Source: Alphaproteobacteria bacterium (lineage in GTDB: Bacteria; Pseudomonadota; Alphaproteobacteria; Micropepsales; Micropepsaceae). Taken from it: 64,000 nt of DNA. Made by a program: the position numbers and the translations under genes. How positions within the stretch are numbered: position 1 is the first letter of the stretch; every line of letters starts with the position of its first letter. The notes under the pieces are model-generated. The model worked only from the letters and a program-made list of their open reading frames with translations. It was not told the DNA's origin and ran no database searches. Where the stretch lies: positions 1 to 64,000 of the forward strand of contig JANXXU010000042.1 in assembly GCA_025350465.1 (NCBI GenBank), written 5' to 3'. Shown piece after piece: positions 52,141 through 61,624 of the stretch.

Positions 52141-52877
52141 AGCGCCTCGCGTGCGTCGAGCGGCGGCAGGAGCCCGGGCAATCGTGCGGCAAGCATCGAC
52201 TTGCCGGCGCCGGGCGGCCCGATCATCAAAAGGTTGTGGCCACCGGCCGCGGCGATTTCGAGCGCACGCTTCGCCGTTTCCTGGCCCTTTACATCGCGAA
52301 GGTCGGGCATGTTCATCAGGTCGTCGGCGAGTTTCGGCGTCGGCGCGCCCAATACCTGCACGCCCTTTAGATGATTGATCAGTGCAATCAAATTCGGCGC
52401 GGCGATGATCTCCAGTCCGCCGGCCCACGCTGCCTCGGGCCCGGAAAGCGCCGGACAGATGAACGCGCGCTCTACTTCCAATGCCTTGATCGCGGCGGGC
52501 AGCACGCCCGCGACGGGCACGATCGCGCCGTCGAGAGAGAGTTCGCCCAAGGCGATGTAACCTGCCATTTCGCTCATCGGCACGACGCCCATTACCGCCA
52601 AGAGCCCGATCGCGATCGGCAAGTCGTAGTGGCTGCCCTCTTTCGGCAGATCGGCGGGTGCAAGATTGACCGTGATCCGCTGAATCGGCAGCGCGAGACC
52701 GATGGCGTTCAACGCGGCGCGAACCCGCTCGCGGCTTTCAGCCACCGCCTTATCGGCGAGCCCCACGATGTTGAAAACGCCCGTCGCACCGCCGCCAGGG
52801 CTCATATGAACCTGGACGTCGACTTCGCGCGCTTCGATGCCGGCAAAGGCAACCGTGTAAATATGCGCGACGCTCAT
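52141..52877 (-). pseudogene. comM: comM, N-terminal part (interrupted by transposon)
   Basis: The N-terminal 243-245 codons of ComM from ATG 52877 (MSVAHIYTVAFAGIEAREVDVQVHM). It shows the Lon-protease-like fold of the family (GLADKAVAESRERVRAALNAIG, NLAPADLPKEGSHYDLPIAIG, GELSLDGAIVPVAGVLPAAI) and the Walker A loop in [29 protein letters not shown]. Beyond the duplication the frame runs into the transposon and stops there after an unrelated tail. The nucleotide-binding site is thus separated from Walker B and the C-domain, so no functional helicase is expected. The start overlaps the stop of the TPR-2OG gene by 4 bp. Confidence 0.93.
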
Positions 52878-54745
52878 TCGCGAGGCTGGGTCACCGGCAC
52901 GGCGTCGAACGCAATGGTCGTGCGGTTCGTGCGCGAGTGGAACGGGACTGTGCCGTGATAAAAATAGGACGGAAAGAGCACGAGGCTTCCCTCGCACGGC
53001 TGAATGTAGCGTCGCACGGGCTCGTTCCAGCGCAAATCGAACGGCGGGTCGCCCAACGTAAACCAGCCCTGCTTGCGCTCGCGGTCGGCCACTTCCGATG
53101 GCAAGGCAACATAGTAGGCGCTCGAGATCCAACCCCTGGGATGAACATGTGACGTGTGGAAGCCGGAATCCTTCAGGCGCGAGGACCACGAGCCACGATA
53201 ACGGAAGTGCTGCGACTTACGCCGCAAGAACGGATGCGTCTCATCGTCCGGCAGCGACGAGACGTAGTCGCGTATCGCCTCATCCAAACGCTCGCGCAGG
53301 CGGTCGACGATTTCGATGCGCCGGCCGAATAAACTGCCCAAGGTTTGCGTGCCCTTGCGCAGCGTCTGGTCGACCGGCTCGACGTCGGTATCGTGAAGCG
53401 CGTCGAGCGTGCGGTTCAAATCGGCGTTGAACGCCTTCATGTCGCTATAGCCGCGCGGCGGAGGGATTTCGATCAGCTTTGCGAAACGCTCGTAGTCGGC
53501 CAGCCATTGCTCGCGTGGATCGTTCGCGGCACGAAGCGCCAACGTCAAGATGCCGAGCGCACTTTGATCAACCGGGTCGCAGGTAAGGGCCGCCTCCAGC
53601 ATCTTGATTGCGGCTGCGGCGTCGCCAAAGCGCAGCAGCGAGTGGCCGTAATTGGCACGCGCGGTCGATGTCTGCCCGCTTGCCGCCACCGCGGCGCGGT
53701 GATGTTCGAAGGCCTCCGCGGCATCGCCAAGCTCGGCCGACATGCGCGCATAGCCATCATGGGCTACGGCGTCGTCCGGCGCGACTTTCAGGGCGCGACC
53801 AAAGGCGTCGCGCGCGTCGGCAAAGCGCTCGGCATAGCCAAGTAAATTTCCTTTCGACAAGTGCAGCGCAAGCGATCGCGGAAAACGCGCGATCGCTGCA
53901 TCTAAATCGGCGGCAAAGGTGTCGCGCTTGCCCAACATCCAGAGGAGACGCGACATGTTTTCGTGGGCCGCGACATGGAGCGGGTCACGCGCCACGGCTT
54001 GGCGGTACAGCGAAATCGCGGTGTCGAACTGGCCCTTGAGCTGCAAAGCATAGGCGTGGCTCGTCATCATATCGGCTCTGCCCGGGCGCAACGCCACCGC
54101 GCGCTCGACCAACGCGAGCGCTTCGGCGACAAGACCGCGCCTTGACAAATTGACGCCGAGATTGTGCAGAGCTATCGCGTTGTTCGGATCGCGAGCTATG
54201 ACCTGGCGAAGCAGTTTCTCGGCTAGTTCATCCTCTTCGCGCTTGGTGGCAACGGCGGCAAGGCCGATCTGGGCCGCCGCACGCTGAGGCTCCAAGGCGC
54301 GGGCGCGAAGATAAGCGGCTTCGGACGGCGCGAGGTCACTCAGACCGAGCAACGCTTCGCCTAATCCTATCCAAGCTTCGGCGTAATCGTCATTCAGAGC
54401 GACCGCCGCGCGATAACAAGTCACGGCCTCGGCGAAGCGGCGCTGGGTCAACAACAAATTGCCGAGATTGTTCCAGACGTGAGGCTGTGCCGAGCTTGCC
54501 GCTAACGATCGGCGCAGATGGTCTTCCGCTTCGGCGGACTTGCCTTGCGCCTTCAAAGCCAAACCCAAGAGCTGCAGTACATCGGGATGATTGGGATTTG
54601 AGTGCGCCAGGATGCGATAGAGACGCTCGGCATCGGCATGCCGGCCGGACCGCTGCAAACTCAATCCCTGCTGCAGGCCCTGCGCCAGCGCGATCGCAGG
54701 CCCGCCGGCGTTCTTGGGATCGATTCCGCGCGTCTCACTCGCCAT
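52874..54745 (-). CDS. TPR protein with C-terminal 2OG-Fe(II) oxygenase domain
   Basis: A 623-residue protein. Residues about 15-420 form a chain of TPR units of 34 residues, for example VWNNLGNLLLTQRRFAEAVTCYRAAVALNDDY and ALHNLGVNLSRRGLVAEALALVERAVALRP. Residues 430-623 match a putative 2OG-Fe(II) oxygenase family: the first His and acidic/His ligands lie in FHTSHVHPRGWISSAYYVALP, the second His in FPSYFYHGTVPF and the 2OG-binding Arg in SRTNRTTIAFDAVP. A hydroxylase acting on a protein or cell-surface substrate recruited by the TPR part is likely, but no target is known. It is co-transcribed with comM (4-bp overlap), so the insertion in comM is downstream of it. Confidence 0.85.
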   Translation of the reverse strand: MASETRGIDPKNAGGPAIALAQGLQQGLSLQRSGRHADAERLYRILAHSNPNHPDVLQLLGLALKAQGKSAEAEDHLRRSLAASSAQPHVWNNLGNLLLTQRRFAEAVTCYRAAVALNDDYAEAWIGLGEALLGLSDLAPSEAAYLRARALEPQRAAAQIGLAAVATKREEDELAEKLLRQVIARDPNNAIALHNLGVNLSRRGLVAEALALVERAVALRPGRADMMTSHAYALQLKGQFDTAISLYRQAVARDPLHVAAHENMSRLLWMLGKRDTFAADLDAAIARFPRSLALHLSKGNLLGYAERFADARDAFGRALKVAPDDAVAHDGYARMSAELGDAAEAFEHHRAAVAASGQTSTARANYGHSLLRFGDAAAAIKMLEAALTCDPVDQSALGILTLALRAANDPREQWLADYERFAKLIEIPPPRGYSDMKAFNADLNRTLDALHDTDVEPVDQTLRKGTQTLGSLFGRRIEIVDRLRERLDEAIRDYVSSLPDDETHPFLRRKSQHFRYRGSWSSRLKDSGFHTSHVHPRGWISSAYYVALPSEVADRERKQGWFTLGDPPFDLRWNEPVRRYIQPCEGSLVLFPSYFYHGTVPFHSRTNRTTIAFDAVPVTQPRE

Positions 54746-54763
54746 TCGCTTTCAAACCTCGGA

Positions 54764-55720
54764 TCAACGCGAACGGCGCTCGCGCACCCTTGTTTCAACT
54801 GCTTGCCATATCAGGGCCGCGATGTCTGTGCCATCGAATCGGCGAATTTCCCAAATACCGGTGGGCGACGTCACATTGATCTCGGTGATGAAGTCGCCGA
54901 TGACGTCGATCCCGGTAAAGATCAACCCGCGGCGCTTCAGCTCGGGACCGATGCGGCGGCATATCTCCTGTTCGCGTGGCGTCAGGACGGCCTTCTCCGG
55001 TCGGCCGCCGACATGCATGTTGGAGCGCGCCTCACCTTTGGCGGGCACCCGATTGATTGCGCCGGCTGGTTCGCCATCGACCAGTATGATGCGCTTGTCG
55101 CCTTGCCGGACCTGCGGCACGTAACGCTGGACCATCAACGGCTCGCGAACAAAGGCCGCGAAAAAATCGATCAATGCATTCAGATTCTCGTCTTCGTGAC
55201 GAACGCGAAACACACCGTGGCCGCCATTGCCGTAGAGCGGTTTGACGATAATGTCGCCGAACTCGTCGCGAAAGGCGCGGATGGCAACCGGGTCGCTGGT
55301 GATCAGCGTCGGCGGCATTAGATCTGGAAATTCGGTGACGAAAATCTTTTCCGGAGAATTGCGCACATGGAAAGGATCGTTCACGACCACGACGCGCTTG
55401 GGCAGGCGCTCCAACAGATGCGTCGTGGTGATGTATGCCATGTCGAACGGCGGGTCTTGGCGCAGCATCACGACGTCGACGGTGCTCAGATCGAGCGGCT
55501 GCTCGGGACCCAATTCGAAGTGATTGCCGCGCTCGTTGCGAACAACCAGCGCCTGAGCACGGGTTGCGATCTTGCCGTCGCGCTGGGCGAGATGCTTGGG
55601 TAAATAATACCACAATCTGTGGCCGCGCGATTGCGCTTCGAGCGCCAAGGCAAACGTCGAATCGAAGCCAATATCGATCCGTTCGATCGGATCCATTTGG
55701 AAGGCGACGCTGAAAGTCAT
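54764..55720 (-). CDS. gshB: Glutathione synthetase
   Basis: A 318-residue ATP-grasp ligase. It joins glycine to gamma-glutamylcysteine. ATG 55720 gives the family start [22 protein letters not shown]. Diagnostic blocks are [50 protein letters not shown], the Gly-rich loop [13 protein letters not shown], and metal ligands in [14 protein letters not shown]. The last block is typical of GshB. It is 18 bp upstream of the TPR-2OG gene in the same direction. Confidence 0.96.
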   Translation of the reverse strand: MTFSVAFQMDPIERIDIGFDSTFALALEAQSRGHRLWYYLPKHLAQRDGKIATRAQALVVRNERGNHFELGPEQPLDLSTVDVVMLRQDPPFDMAYITTTHLLERLPKRVVVVNDPFHVRNSPEKIFVTEFPDLMPPTLITSDPVAIRAFRDEFGDIIVKPLYGNGGHGVFRVRHEDENLNALIDFFAAFVREPLMVQRYVPQVRQGDKRIILVDGEPAGAINRVPAKGEARSNMHVGGRPEKAVLTPREQEICRRIGPELKRRGLIFTGIDVIGDFITEINVTSPTGIWEIRRFDGTDIAALIWQAVETRVRERRSR

Positions 55721-55795
55721 GTGATTTTGGCCCGCGCTCGTTCGATGATGCAACAATAGCCTTGCTGGTCCTTGCCGTACAACGGCAAGGCGCGC

Positions 55796-56626
55796 CTAAT
55801 TCACCATCCGCTTTAGCGACAGAAGCGTGAAAGCCGCCTCGCGCCCCACCAAGCTCTTGTCCCCGGCAAGTTGCACGCAACACTCGGCGGCGCGAAACGC
55901 GCCCTTGAGCCTGCCTGCTTCACGATTGGCGTTCGCCAAATCAAGCCACAACTCGGCCCGACGCGGTGCGATCAGCACCATGCGCTCGACCATCGTCAGT
56001 GCACGGAGCATATCTTTGCCGGCGAGCGCTCTCGTGCGGATGTTGTTCAAGAGGCGCAAAAGGACGTCGCGCGCGCTGACTGGACCATACTCGGCGACCT
56101 CTCCTTGAGGCACCGGCGGAATCGGCCGCAGCTCCTCCTGGCTCATCACGACACCGGCGTTGAAGGGATCCAACACCTTGGCACGCTCGTCCTCACCGAT
56201 GGCGAGCAGGAAATGGCCGGGCGTGTTCAGCCCTTTCGCCGTGCCGCCAAGGCGCTTGGCCACCTCGAGATAGAGAATGCCAAGCGAGACCGGCAAACCG
56301 CGCCGGCGATCGATTACGCGGATCAGATCGGCGTTTTGCGGGTCGTCGAAGGTTGCCGTATCGCCGGCATAACCATGGCGGACCGCTATCGTATCGGAGA
56401 GCGCGCGAGCCAACGCTTCGACCTCGTTCATGCCACGGCGCAACATCGCGAGACCCGCGCGCGAGTCCTCGGTCAGCTTGGTCAGATGGTCGCGATAGGG
56501 TTTTAGATCGATTGCATCGTGATCGAGCGCCGCCAAGTCCAACGCCGTCTCCGCCAGGGGAAGTTCATCGTCGGCAAGTTCGCCGACTGCGCCGAGTTGC
56601 TTGAGCAATTCTTCGGACTTCTCCAT
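55796..56626 (-). CDS. SirB1-family transglutaminase-like protein
   Basis: A 276-residue protein. The core block LIRVIDRRRGLPVSLGILYLEVAKRLGGTAKGLNTPGHFLLAIGED is the SirB1/transglutaminase-like core 2 signature. The usual catalytic Cys of transglutaminases is not apparent at the expected spot (RRGLPVSL), which is normal for SirB1 relatives. The C-terminal half has TPR-like helices (MLRALTMVERMVLIAPRRAELWLDLANANREAGRL). Its function is not established. The next gene upstream on the strand is the BON-domain lipoprotein. Confidence 0.85.
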   Translation of the reverse strand: MEKSEELLKQLGAVGELADDELPLAETALDLAALDHDAIDLKPYRDHLTKLTEDSRAGLAMLRRGMNEVEALARALSDTIAVRHGYAGDTATFDDPQNADLIRVIDRRRGLPVSLGILYLEVAKRLGGTAKGLNTPGHFLLAIGEDERAKVLDPFNAGVVMSQEELRPIPPVPQGEVAEYGPVSARDVLLRLLNNIRTRALAGKDMLRALTMVERMVLIAPRRAELWLDLANANREAGRLKGAFRAAECCVQLAGDKSLVGREAAFTLLSLKRMVN

Positions 56627-56635
56627 ACCTTCAGC

Positions 56636-57265
56636 TCACGGGTTTGCCGGCGGCACGACCGGTTCTGCCGGGTGAACATAGCTCCCCGACGGCTCGGCGA
56701 AACGCCGAGGATCGTCCTTCAACACGGCGTAGTTCACCACGCGCTCCGCGTTGTTGACGGCGCGCGCGTGGGCAATGACCCTGTCGAGTTCGACGCGATT
56801 TTGCGCAATACCCAGTATGAAGACAACGCGGTTCTGCGTATCGATCGTATAGTTCACGTCGCGGATCGAGGTGTCGGCGAGAAGGCGCGCGCGCACCTTG
56901 GTGCTGATCCAACGATCGCGCGCGACGTCGACGAGGCCGGTGCGATCGGTGACCTCGATGTCGTTGACAACCTCGGTTACGTTGGGCGTTTGCCAGGCGA
57001 GTTCTGTCGCTTTGAGACGCAATTCCTCGTCCAGAACATTGCCCGAAAGATGCACACGACCTTCGATCACACTGGTGCTGACATTGGCGAACATTTCCGG
57101 ATCTTCGGCCAGGAGCCTGGCGTTGAGTTCGGTGCGGGTATTGAAATCGTCAACGGCCCTGGAAACCGGCCGCTCTTCGGGATCAAGTGAAACGCCGACA
57201 CAGCCGTTCAAGCCAACCGTCAGAGCAAGTACCAAGATCATGCGAATGACCAAGAATGCGCGCAT
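56636..57265 (-). CDS. BON-domain lipoprotein
   Basis: A 209-residue envelope protein. The signal peptide ends in the lipobox-like LNGC (LVLALTVGLNGCVGVS), so it is probably lipidated at Cys22. Two BON domains follow: LNARLLAEDPEMFANVSTSVIEGRVHLSGNVLDEEL and TKVRARLLADTSIRDVNYTIDTQNRVVFILGIAQN. The second ends in the VNNAERVVNYAVLKDDPR motif. BON proteins such as OsmY and DolP support outer membrane integrity. It is adjacent to yraN and upstream of the SirB1-like gene. Confidence 0.92.
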   Translation of the reverse strand: MRAFLVIRMILVLALTVGLNGCVGVSLDPEERPVSRAVDDFNTRTELNARLLAEDPEMFANVSTSVIEGRVHLSGNVLDEELRLKATELAWQTPNVTEVVNDIEVTDRTGLVDVARDRWISTKVRARLLADTSIRDVNYTIDTQNRVVFILGIAQNRVELDRVIAHARAVNNAERVVNYAVLKDDPRRFAEPSGSYVHPAEPVVPPANP

Positions 57266-57275
57266 GTGTCAGTCC

Positions 57276-57656
57276 TCAACGCGAAGCGGGCGACCAGGCG
57301 TTAGCAACATGGTGAGGCCAGTGGCCCGGTGCCAATAGAATCAGATCGAAGCGCCAAGGCAATTGTGTCAGATTTCGACGCCGCGCACAGAACTGGGACG
57401 CGGCCCAGGCGACGCGATCCCGTTTTCCGGCATTCACCGACTCGGCCGCAGCTTCCAACGAGCCGCGCGCCCTAACCTCGACAAAGACCACCATCGGCGG
57501 ATGCCAGAACGGCGGCAGCGCCACGATGTCCAGCTCTCCGCCTGCCACACGGAAGCTCCTTGCCAGGATCCGGTAGCCTTTTGCCATGAGCCAAAGCGCG
57601 GCTTTCCACTCGGCGGCACGGCCGCGGGCGAGGGCTTCGTAGTGGCGCTGAGCCAT
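57276..57656 (-). CDS. YraN family (UPF0102) nuclease-fold protein
   Basis: A 126-residue protein. It has the UPF0102 pattern GRAAEWKAALWLMAKGYRILARSFRVAGGELDIVAL then VVFVEVRARGS and a C-terminal RFDLILLAP strand. The E-L-D-I and V-E-V-R residues correspond to the Holliday-junction-resolvase-like PD-(D/E)xK core. The rsmI-yraN-gshB neighbourhood is conserved in alphaproteobacteria. No activity is demonstrated for the family. It starts 3 bp after the rsmI stop. Confidence 0.9.
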   Translation of the reverse strand: MAQRHYEALARGRAAEWKAALWLMAKGYRILARSFRVAGGELDIVALPPFWHPPMVVFVEVRARGSLEAAAESVNAGKRDRVAWAASQFCARRRNLTQLPWRFDLILLAPGHWPHHVANAWSPASR

Positions 57657-57659
57657 GGG

Positions 57660-58562
57660 CTATTTCGCCTGCGTGGCCTTCAGCTCCAGGGCCCGTGCAT
57701 AGACGACGCGGCGAGGGAGCCCCAACTGTCCCGCGACGATAGCGGCGGCGTCTTTTACCGGGCGACGCGCAAGCTCGTCCAGAATGCGGTCATCGAGGGC
57801 TGCGCCCGTCTGAACTTGTGGGTCTGCTTGACCCGGCGGGCCGACGACGATGACGACTTCGCCGCGCGGGGCGCCGCTACTTTCATAGTGGGCGGCCAGC
57901 ACCGAAAGCGGCGCGCGGCGAAGCTCTTCGTGCAATTTGGTCAGTTCGCGGGCAATCGCGGCGGGCCGGTCGCCTAAAATCGTCACCAAATCGGCAAGCG
58001 TCGCGGCGAGCCGATTCGGCGATTCGAAAAACAGCAACGTCGTCGGAACGAGGCTCAGCCTTGCGATCTCGCGGCGACGTTCATTCGCGCTGGAGGAAAG
58101 AAAACCTGCGAAGGTGAAATTTTCGACAGGCAAACCTGCCAGTGCCAGGGCAGTCGTGACTGCCGACGGACCGGGCACGGCGGTCACGTGGTGACCTCCG
58201 TCGATTGCGGCGCGAACGAGGCGGGCGCCGGGATCGGAAATCAGCGGTGTTCCCGCGTCGCTGACCAGGCCCACAACCTTGCCGTCCGCTAGTTCGGCGA
58301 GTATCCGATCTTCGATACGCGCAGCATTGTGCTCGCGATAGGAATGGAGCGGGCGGGTCAAACCGTGGAGGGTAAGCAGCTTTGCCGTGACGCGTGTGTC
58401 CTCGGCATAAAGCACATCGGCACCGGCCAACACATCCAAAGCCCGCAAGGTGATGTCACGCGAATTGCCGATCGGCGTCGAGATCAGATAGAGCCCTGGC
58501 GACAAAGACACGCGCGATTTACTTCCCGCAACCTGCCCGTTAATCTCGCGTTCCTTGCTCAT
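57660..58562 (-). CDS. rsmI: 16S rRNA (cytidine-2'-O)-methyltransferase RsmI
   Basis: A 300-residue SAM methyltransferase that makes the 2'-O-methyl of C1402 in 16S rRNA. ATG 58562 gives MSKEREING, and the N-terminal YLISTPIGNSRDITLRALDVL block is diagnostic. The tetrapyrrole-methylase fold continues with DVLYAEDTRVTAKLLT, VSDAGTPLISDPGARLV and VTAVPGPSAVTTALALAG. The C-terminal RDELARRPVKDAAAIVA-like helices complete it. It is divergent from the lpoA-like gene, the conserved arrangement. Confidence 0.95.
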   Translation of the reverse strand: MSKEREINGQVAGSKSRVSLSPGLYLISTPIGNSRDITLRALDVLAGADVLYAEDTRVTAKLLTLHGLTRPLHSYREHNAARIEDRILAELADGKVVGLVSDAGTPLISDPGARLVRAAIDGGHHVTAVPGPSAVTTALALAGLPVENFTFAGFLSSSANERRREIARLSLVPTTLLFFESPNRLAATLADLVTILGDRPAAIARELTKLHEELRRAPLSVLAAHYESSGAPRGEVVIVVGPPGQADPQVQTGAALDDRILDELARRPVKDAAAIVAGQLGLPRRVVYARALELKATQAK

Positions 58563-58594
58563 TATGCTCTTTCGGCCCTGGGGGACAAACGCCA

Positions 58595-59878
58595 GTGACA
58601 GCCCAATCGTTTGCGCCTGCAGTTTCGCGGCCGCCGTCAGCCGGCTTCCATTCATTCTGGCAAGCATTGTGGACCATCGTGTTGGTGGTTGCGATGGGGG
58701 CGACGCTCTCGGCATGCGAGACCTTCAAATTTGGCGGCGAACGATCGCCTTCGCCAACCCCTCAGGCACAGGGCCCACGCCCGACGACCGTGACTCCCAC
58801 GCAGCCTGGAGAAGTCCCCGGGCCGGGTGCGCAAGGCAATCCAAATCAGGTGCGTGTCGCGCTGCTCCTTCCCTTCTCGCATCCCTCCAAGGAAACGCGC
58901 GCGGTCGCGCAGGCCCTGCTCAACGCGGCACAAATGGCGATCTTCGACATGGGCTCGCACACCATGACGCTGTTGCCTCGCGATACCGGCGCCACCCCTG
59001 AGACCGCCGCAGCAGCGGCGACCGACGCAATCGATAAAGGTGCGGAACTGATCCTGGGACCTCTCCTGGCCGCCGATGTTCGGGCTGTCGCGCCGATCGC
59101 GCGTCAACGCAACGTGCCCGTCATCGCCTTTTCTACGGACAGAACTGTCGCCGGCGACGGCGTCTTCTTGCTCAGTTTCCTGCCGGAAACCGAAGTCACG
59201 CGCGTGATCAGCTATGCGATCGCGCAGGGCCGCAGTCGCTTCGCGGCGCTGATTCCAGCGACTCCCTACGGTCAGCGGGTCGAGGAAGCCTTCCGTGCCA
59301 CCGTTACCTCGGCCGGCCGGGAAGTCGTCTCGGTGCAGTCCTATCAACCGAACGCGCAAGCCCTGGAACCCGCGATCAACGCCGTGGCCAAGACGGGGTT
59401 TGATGCGATTTTCTTGCCCGAAGGCGGCACAATGCTGCGCAGCCTGGCACCGATCCTCTTGGTAAAGGGCCCGGATTCGAAGCAGATCAAGCTTTTGGGT
59501 ACCGGCTTGTGGGATGACCCAGCCGTCGCCAAGGAGCCGTCGTTGATTGGGGGCTGGTACTCGGTAACGCCGCAAGATCAGCGCCCAAACTTCACTTCGC
59601 GCTATCAACAACTCTACACGAACAAGCCGCCGCGCATCGCCACGCTCGCCTATGACGGCGTGGCCCTCGCCTCAACGCTGTCGCGAGGCTCACCCGGCCG
59701 CCGATATACCCGGGAAACGATTTCCGACCCCAATGGCTTTGCCGGCATCGACGGCATCTTCCGCTTCCTGCCGAACGGCTTCACGGAACGGGGACTAGCT
59801 GTCATGGAAATTGCGCCAAACGGTCAGCTGTTGATCGCCAGTCCCGCGGCGAGCACGTTCCAAGCGCAAGGCTTCTAG
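58595..59878 (+). CDS. Penicillin-binding protein activator (LpoA-like) lipoprotein
   Basis: A 427-residue lipoprotein started at GTG 58595. A signal peptide ends in lipobox LSAC (VVAMGATLSACETF). A Pro-rich linker of about 40 residues precedes a periplasmic-binding-protein-like domain (VRVALLLPFSHPSKETRAVAQALLNAAQMAIFDMGS, VIAFSTDRTVAGDGVFLLSFLPE, RIATLAYDGVALASTL). This matches the LppC/LpoA C-domain that activates class A PBPs. The rsmI-lpoA divergence is widespread in proteobacteria. The N-terminal TPR region of enterobacterial LpoA is absent. It overlaps hemW convergently by 4 bp. Confidence 0.9.
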   Translation: MTAQSFAPAVSRPPSAGFHSFWQALWTIVLVVAMGATLSACETFKFGGERSPSPTPQAQGPRPTTVTPTQPGEVPGPGAQGNPNQVRVALLLPFSHPSKETRAVAQALLNAAQMAIFDMGSHTMTLLPRDTGATPETAAAAATDAIDKGAELILGPLLAADVRAVAPIARQRNVPVIAFSTDRTVAGDGVFLLSFLPETEVTRVISYAIAQGRSRFAALIPATPYGQRVEEAFRATVTSAGREVVSVQSYQPNAQALEPAINAVAKTGFDAIFLPEGGTMLRSLAPILLVKGPDSKQIKLLGTGLWDDPAVAKEPSLIGGWYSVTPQDQRPNFTSRYQQLYTNKPPRIATLAYDGVALASTLSRGSPGRRYTRETISDPNGFAGIDGIFRFLPNGFTERGLAVMEIAPNGQLLIASPAASTFQAQGF

Positions 59879-61029
59879 CGCGCCTGCGACAGAAGCTCTT
59901 TGATGACGGCGTTCAAAACCAAGCGCCCGCGTGGTGAGGCAGTCATCCGGTCGCCGTCGAGCGCAATCAAGCCAGCTGCCGAGGCACGCTCGACGCTCAA
60001 CGGCCGACCGAGCAGGTGCTCGACGCGGCTGCGCGAGAGTCCCTCTCGCAAGCGCAAGCCCATCAGCAGGCATTCCTTCCCGGATTCGACGCTCTCAACC
60101 GCCTCCCACTGCGAAATAGCCTCGCCGCGTTTGCTCACCGAGGCCAACCACTGCTCCGGCGACGACAGCGTGGACGAGGCGATGCGTTGCCCACCGACAA
60201 CGATGCGGCCGTGGGCACCGGGTCCGACGCCGAGATAGTCGCCGTAACGCCAATAGATCAGATTGTGTCGCGACTCTTGGCCAGGCGCGGCGTGATTGGA
60301 GATTTCGTAAGCCGGCAGACCGGCTCGCTCCATTTGATATTGCGTCGCTTCATAGAGTTCGGCCGATGCGTCATCGTCGAGCGGTGTGATATGGCCGCGC
60401 TTCATTGCTGCGTGATAGGGCGTGCCTTCTTCGAAGGTGAGTTGATAGAGCGAATAGTGGGTGCAACCTTGCGCCAATGCCCGGGCGAGTTCGCGCTCCC
60501 AATCTTCCGCGCTCTGGCCGGGGCGGGCATAAATCAGGTCGAATGAGACGCGCGAGAAAATCGTGTGAGCGAGCGCAACGGCGCTCAAGCCTTCATCCAC
60601 TGTGTGCAAGCGGCCCAAGCGGCGAAGGTCTTCGTCGTTCAGCGCCTGTACGCCAAGCGAGACACGGTTGACGCCGGCTGCGCGATAGTCGCGAAAGCGC
60701 GCCGCCTCCACGCTGGTCGGATTCGCTTCGAGTGTGATTTCGGCATCGGCGCTGAAACCGAAAAGACGCTCAGCCTCGTTCAGAACGCGCGCGACGATAT
60801 AGCCCGGCATCAGCGACGGCGTTCCGCCGCCAAAGAAAATACCGTCGAGCGGCGGACGGTGATCGAGCCGCGCAGACAGCGTTTGGAGCTCGCGGCAAAG
60901 CGCGTCGGACCATGCTTCGGCGTCGATCTTCACACGCACATGACTGTTGAAATCGCAGTACGGGCACTTCGACAGGCAGAACGGCCAATGCACGTAAAGA
61001 CCGAAGCCGGGCCCTTCAGCTCCGTTCAA
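59875..61029 (-). CDS. hemW: Heme chaperone HemW (radical SAM)
   Basis: A 384-residue radical SAM protein. The FeS ligands are C18, C22 and C25 in [20 protein letters not shown]. The family block [17 protein letters not shown] is intact, as are [19 protein letters not shown] and [24 protein letters not shown]. HemW lacks the extra N-terminal residues that make HemN a coproporphyrinogen oxidase, so the call is heme chaperone rather than oxygen-independent oxidase. The start overlaps the rdgB stop by 14 bp, the common rph-rdgB-hemW order. Confidence 0.95.
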   Translation of the reverse strand: MNGAEGPGFGLYVHWPFCLSKCPYCDFNSHVRVKIDAEAWSDALCRELQTLSARLDHRPPLDGIFFGGGTPSLMPGYIVARVLNEAERLFGFSADAEITLEANPTSVEAARFRDYRAAGVNRVSLGVQALNDEDLRRLGRLHTVDEGLSAVALAHTIFSRVSFDLIYARPGQSAEDWERELARALAQGCTHYSLYQLTFEEGTPYHAAMKRGHITPLDDDASAELYEATQYQMERAGLPAYEISNHAAPGQESRHNLIYWRYGDYLGVGPGAHGRIVVGGQRIASSTLSSPEQWLASVSKRGEAISQWEAVESVESGKECLLMGLRLREGLSRSRVEHLLGRPLSVERASAAGLIALDGDRMTASPRGRLVLNAVIKELLSQAR

Positions 61030-61624
61030 AGCACGCCTCGATCAGCTTGGCGAAAGCGCGGGCGCGATGCGAGATCGCGTGCTTTGCCTCGGGTTCCATT
61101 TCGCCAAACGTGAGGTGATGACCGTCGGCGACAAAGATCGGATCGTAGCCAAAGCCGCGTTCGCCTCGTGGCGGCCAAATGATCCGGCCGCTTACTTCGC
61201 CCTCGAACGCTTCGGCATGCCCATCCGGCCAAGCGAGCGCCAAGACGCAGACAAAACGGGCGGTCTCCGGCGCGCCCGGAATCGCCAGCATGCGTTCGTG
61301 CACCAGACGCATCGCAAGATTGAAGTCTTTTGCCGGCCCCGCCCAGCGCGCCGAATAGACGCCGGGTTCGCCCTTCAACGCGTCGACACAAAGCCCGGAG
61401 TCGTCGGCGAGCGCGGGCATCGCCCCAGCCTTCGCCGCCGCATGGGCCTTTAGCAATGCGTTGCCCTTGAAGGTCGTTTCCGTTTCGTCAGGTTCGTCGA
61501 GGCCCAGAGACGCGGCCGGAATCGCTTCGATGCGAAAGGGCGCGATCAGCTCGGCGATTTCACGAACCTTGCCCGCATTGTGGCTTGCCACGATCAGGCG
61601 TCTTTCGCTGAGGCGCCGGCTCAC
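61016..61624 (-). CDS. rdgB: XTP/dITP pyrophosphatase (RdgB/HAM1)
   Basis: A 202-residue housecleaning NTPase that removes non-canonical purine nucleotides (ITP, XTP and their deoxy forms). Diagnostic text is [20 protein letters not shown], the [14 protein letters not shown] Glu-rich stretch, [15 protein letters not shown] and [21 protein letters not shown]. The ending [11 protein letters not shown] is also typical. It is complete and sits between rph (4-bp ATGA overlap) and hemW. Confidence 0.96.
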   Translation of the reverse strand: MSRRLSERRLIVASHNAGKVREIAELIAPFRIEAIPAASLGLDEPDETETTFKGNALLKAHAAAKAGAMPALADDSGLCVDALKGEPGVYSARWAGPAKDFNLAMRLVHERMLAIPGAPETARFVCVLALAWPDGHAEAFEGEVSGRIIWPPRGERGFGYDPIFVADGHHLTFGEMEPEAKHAISHRARAFAKLIEACFERS

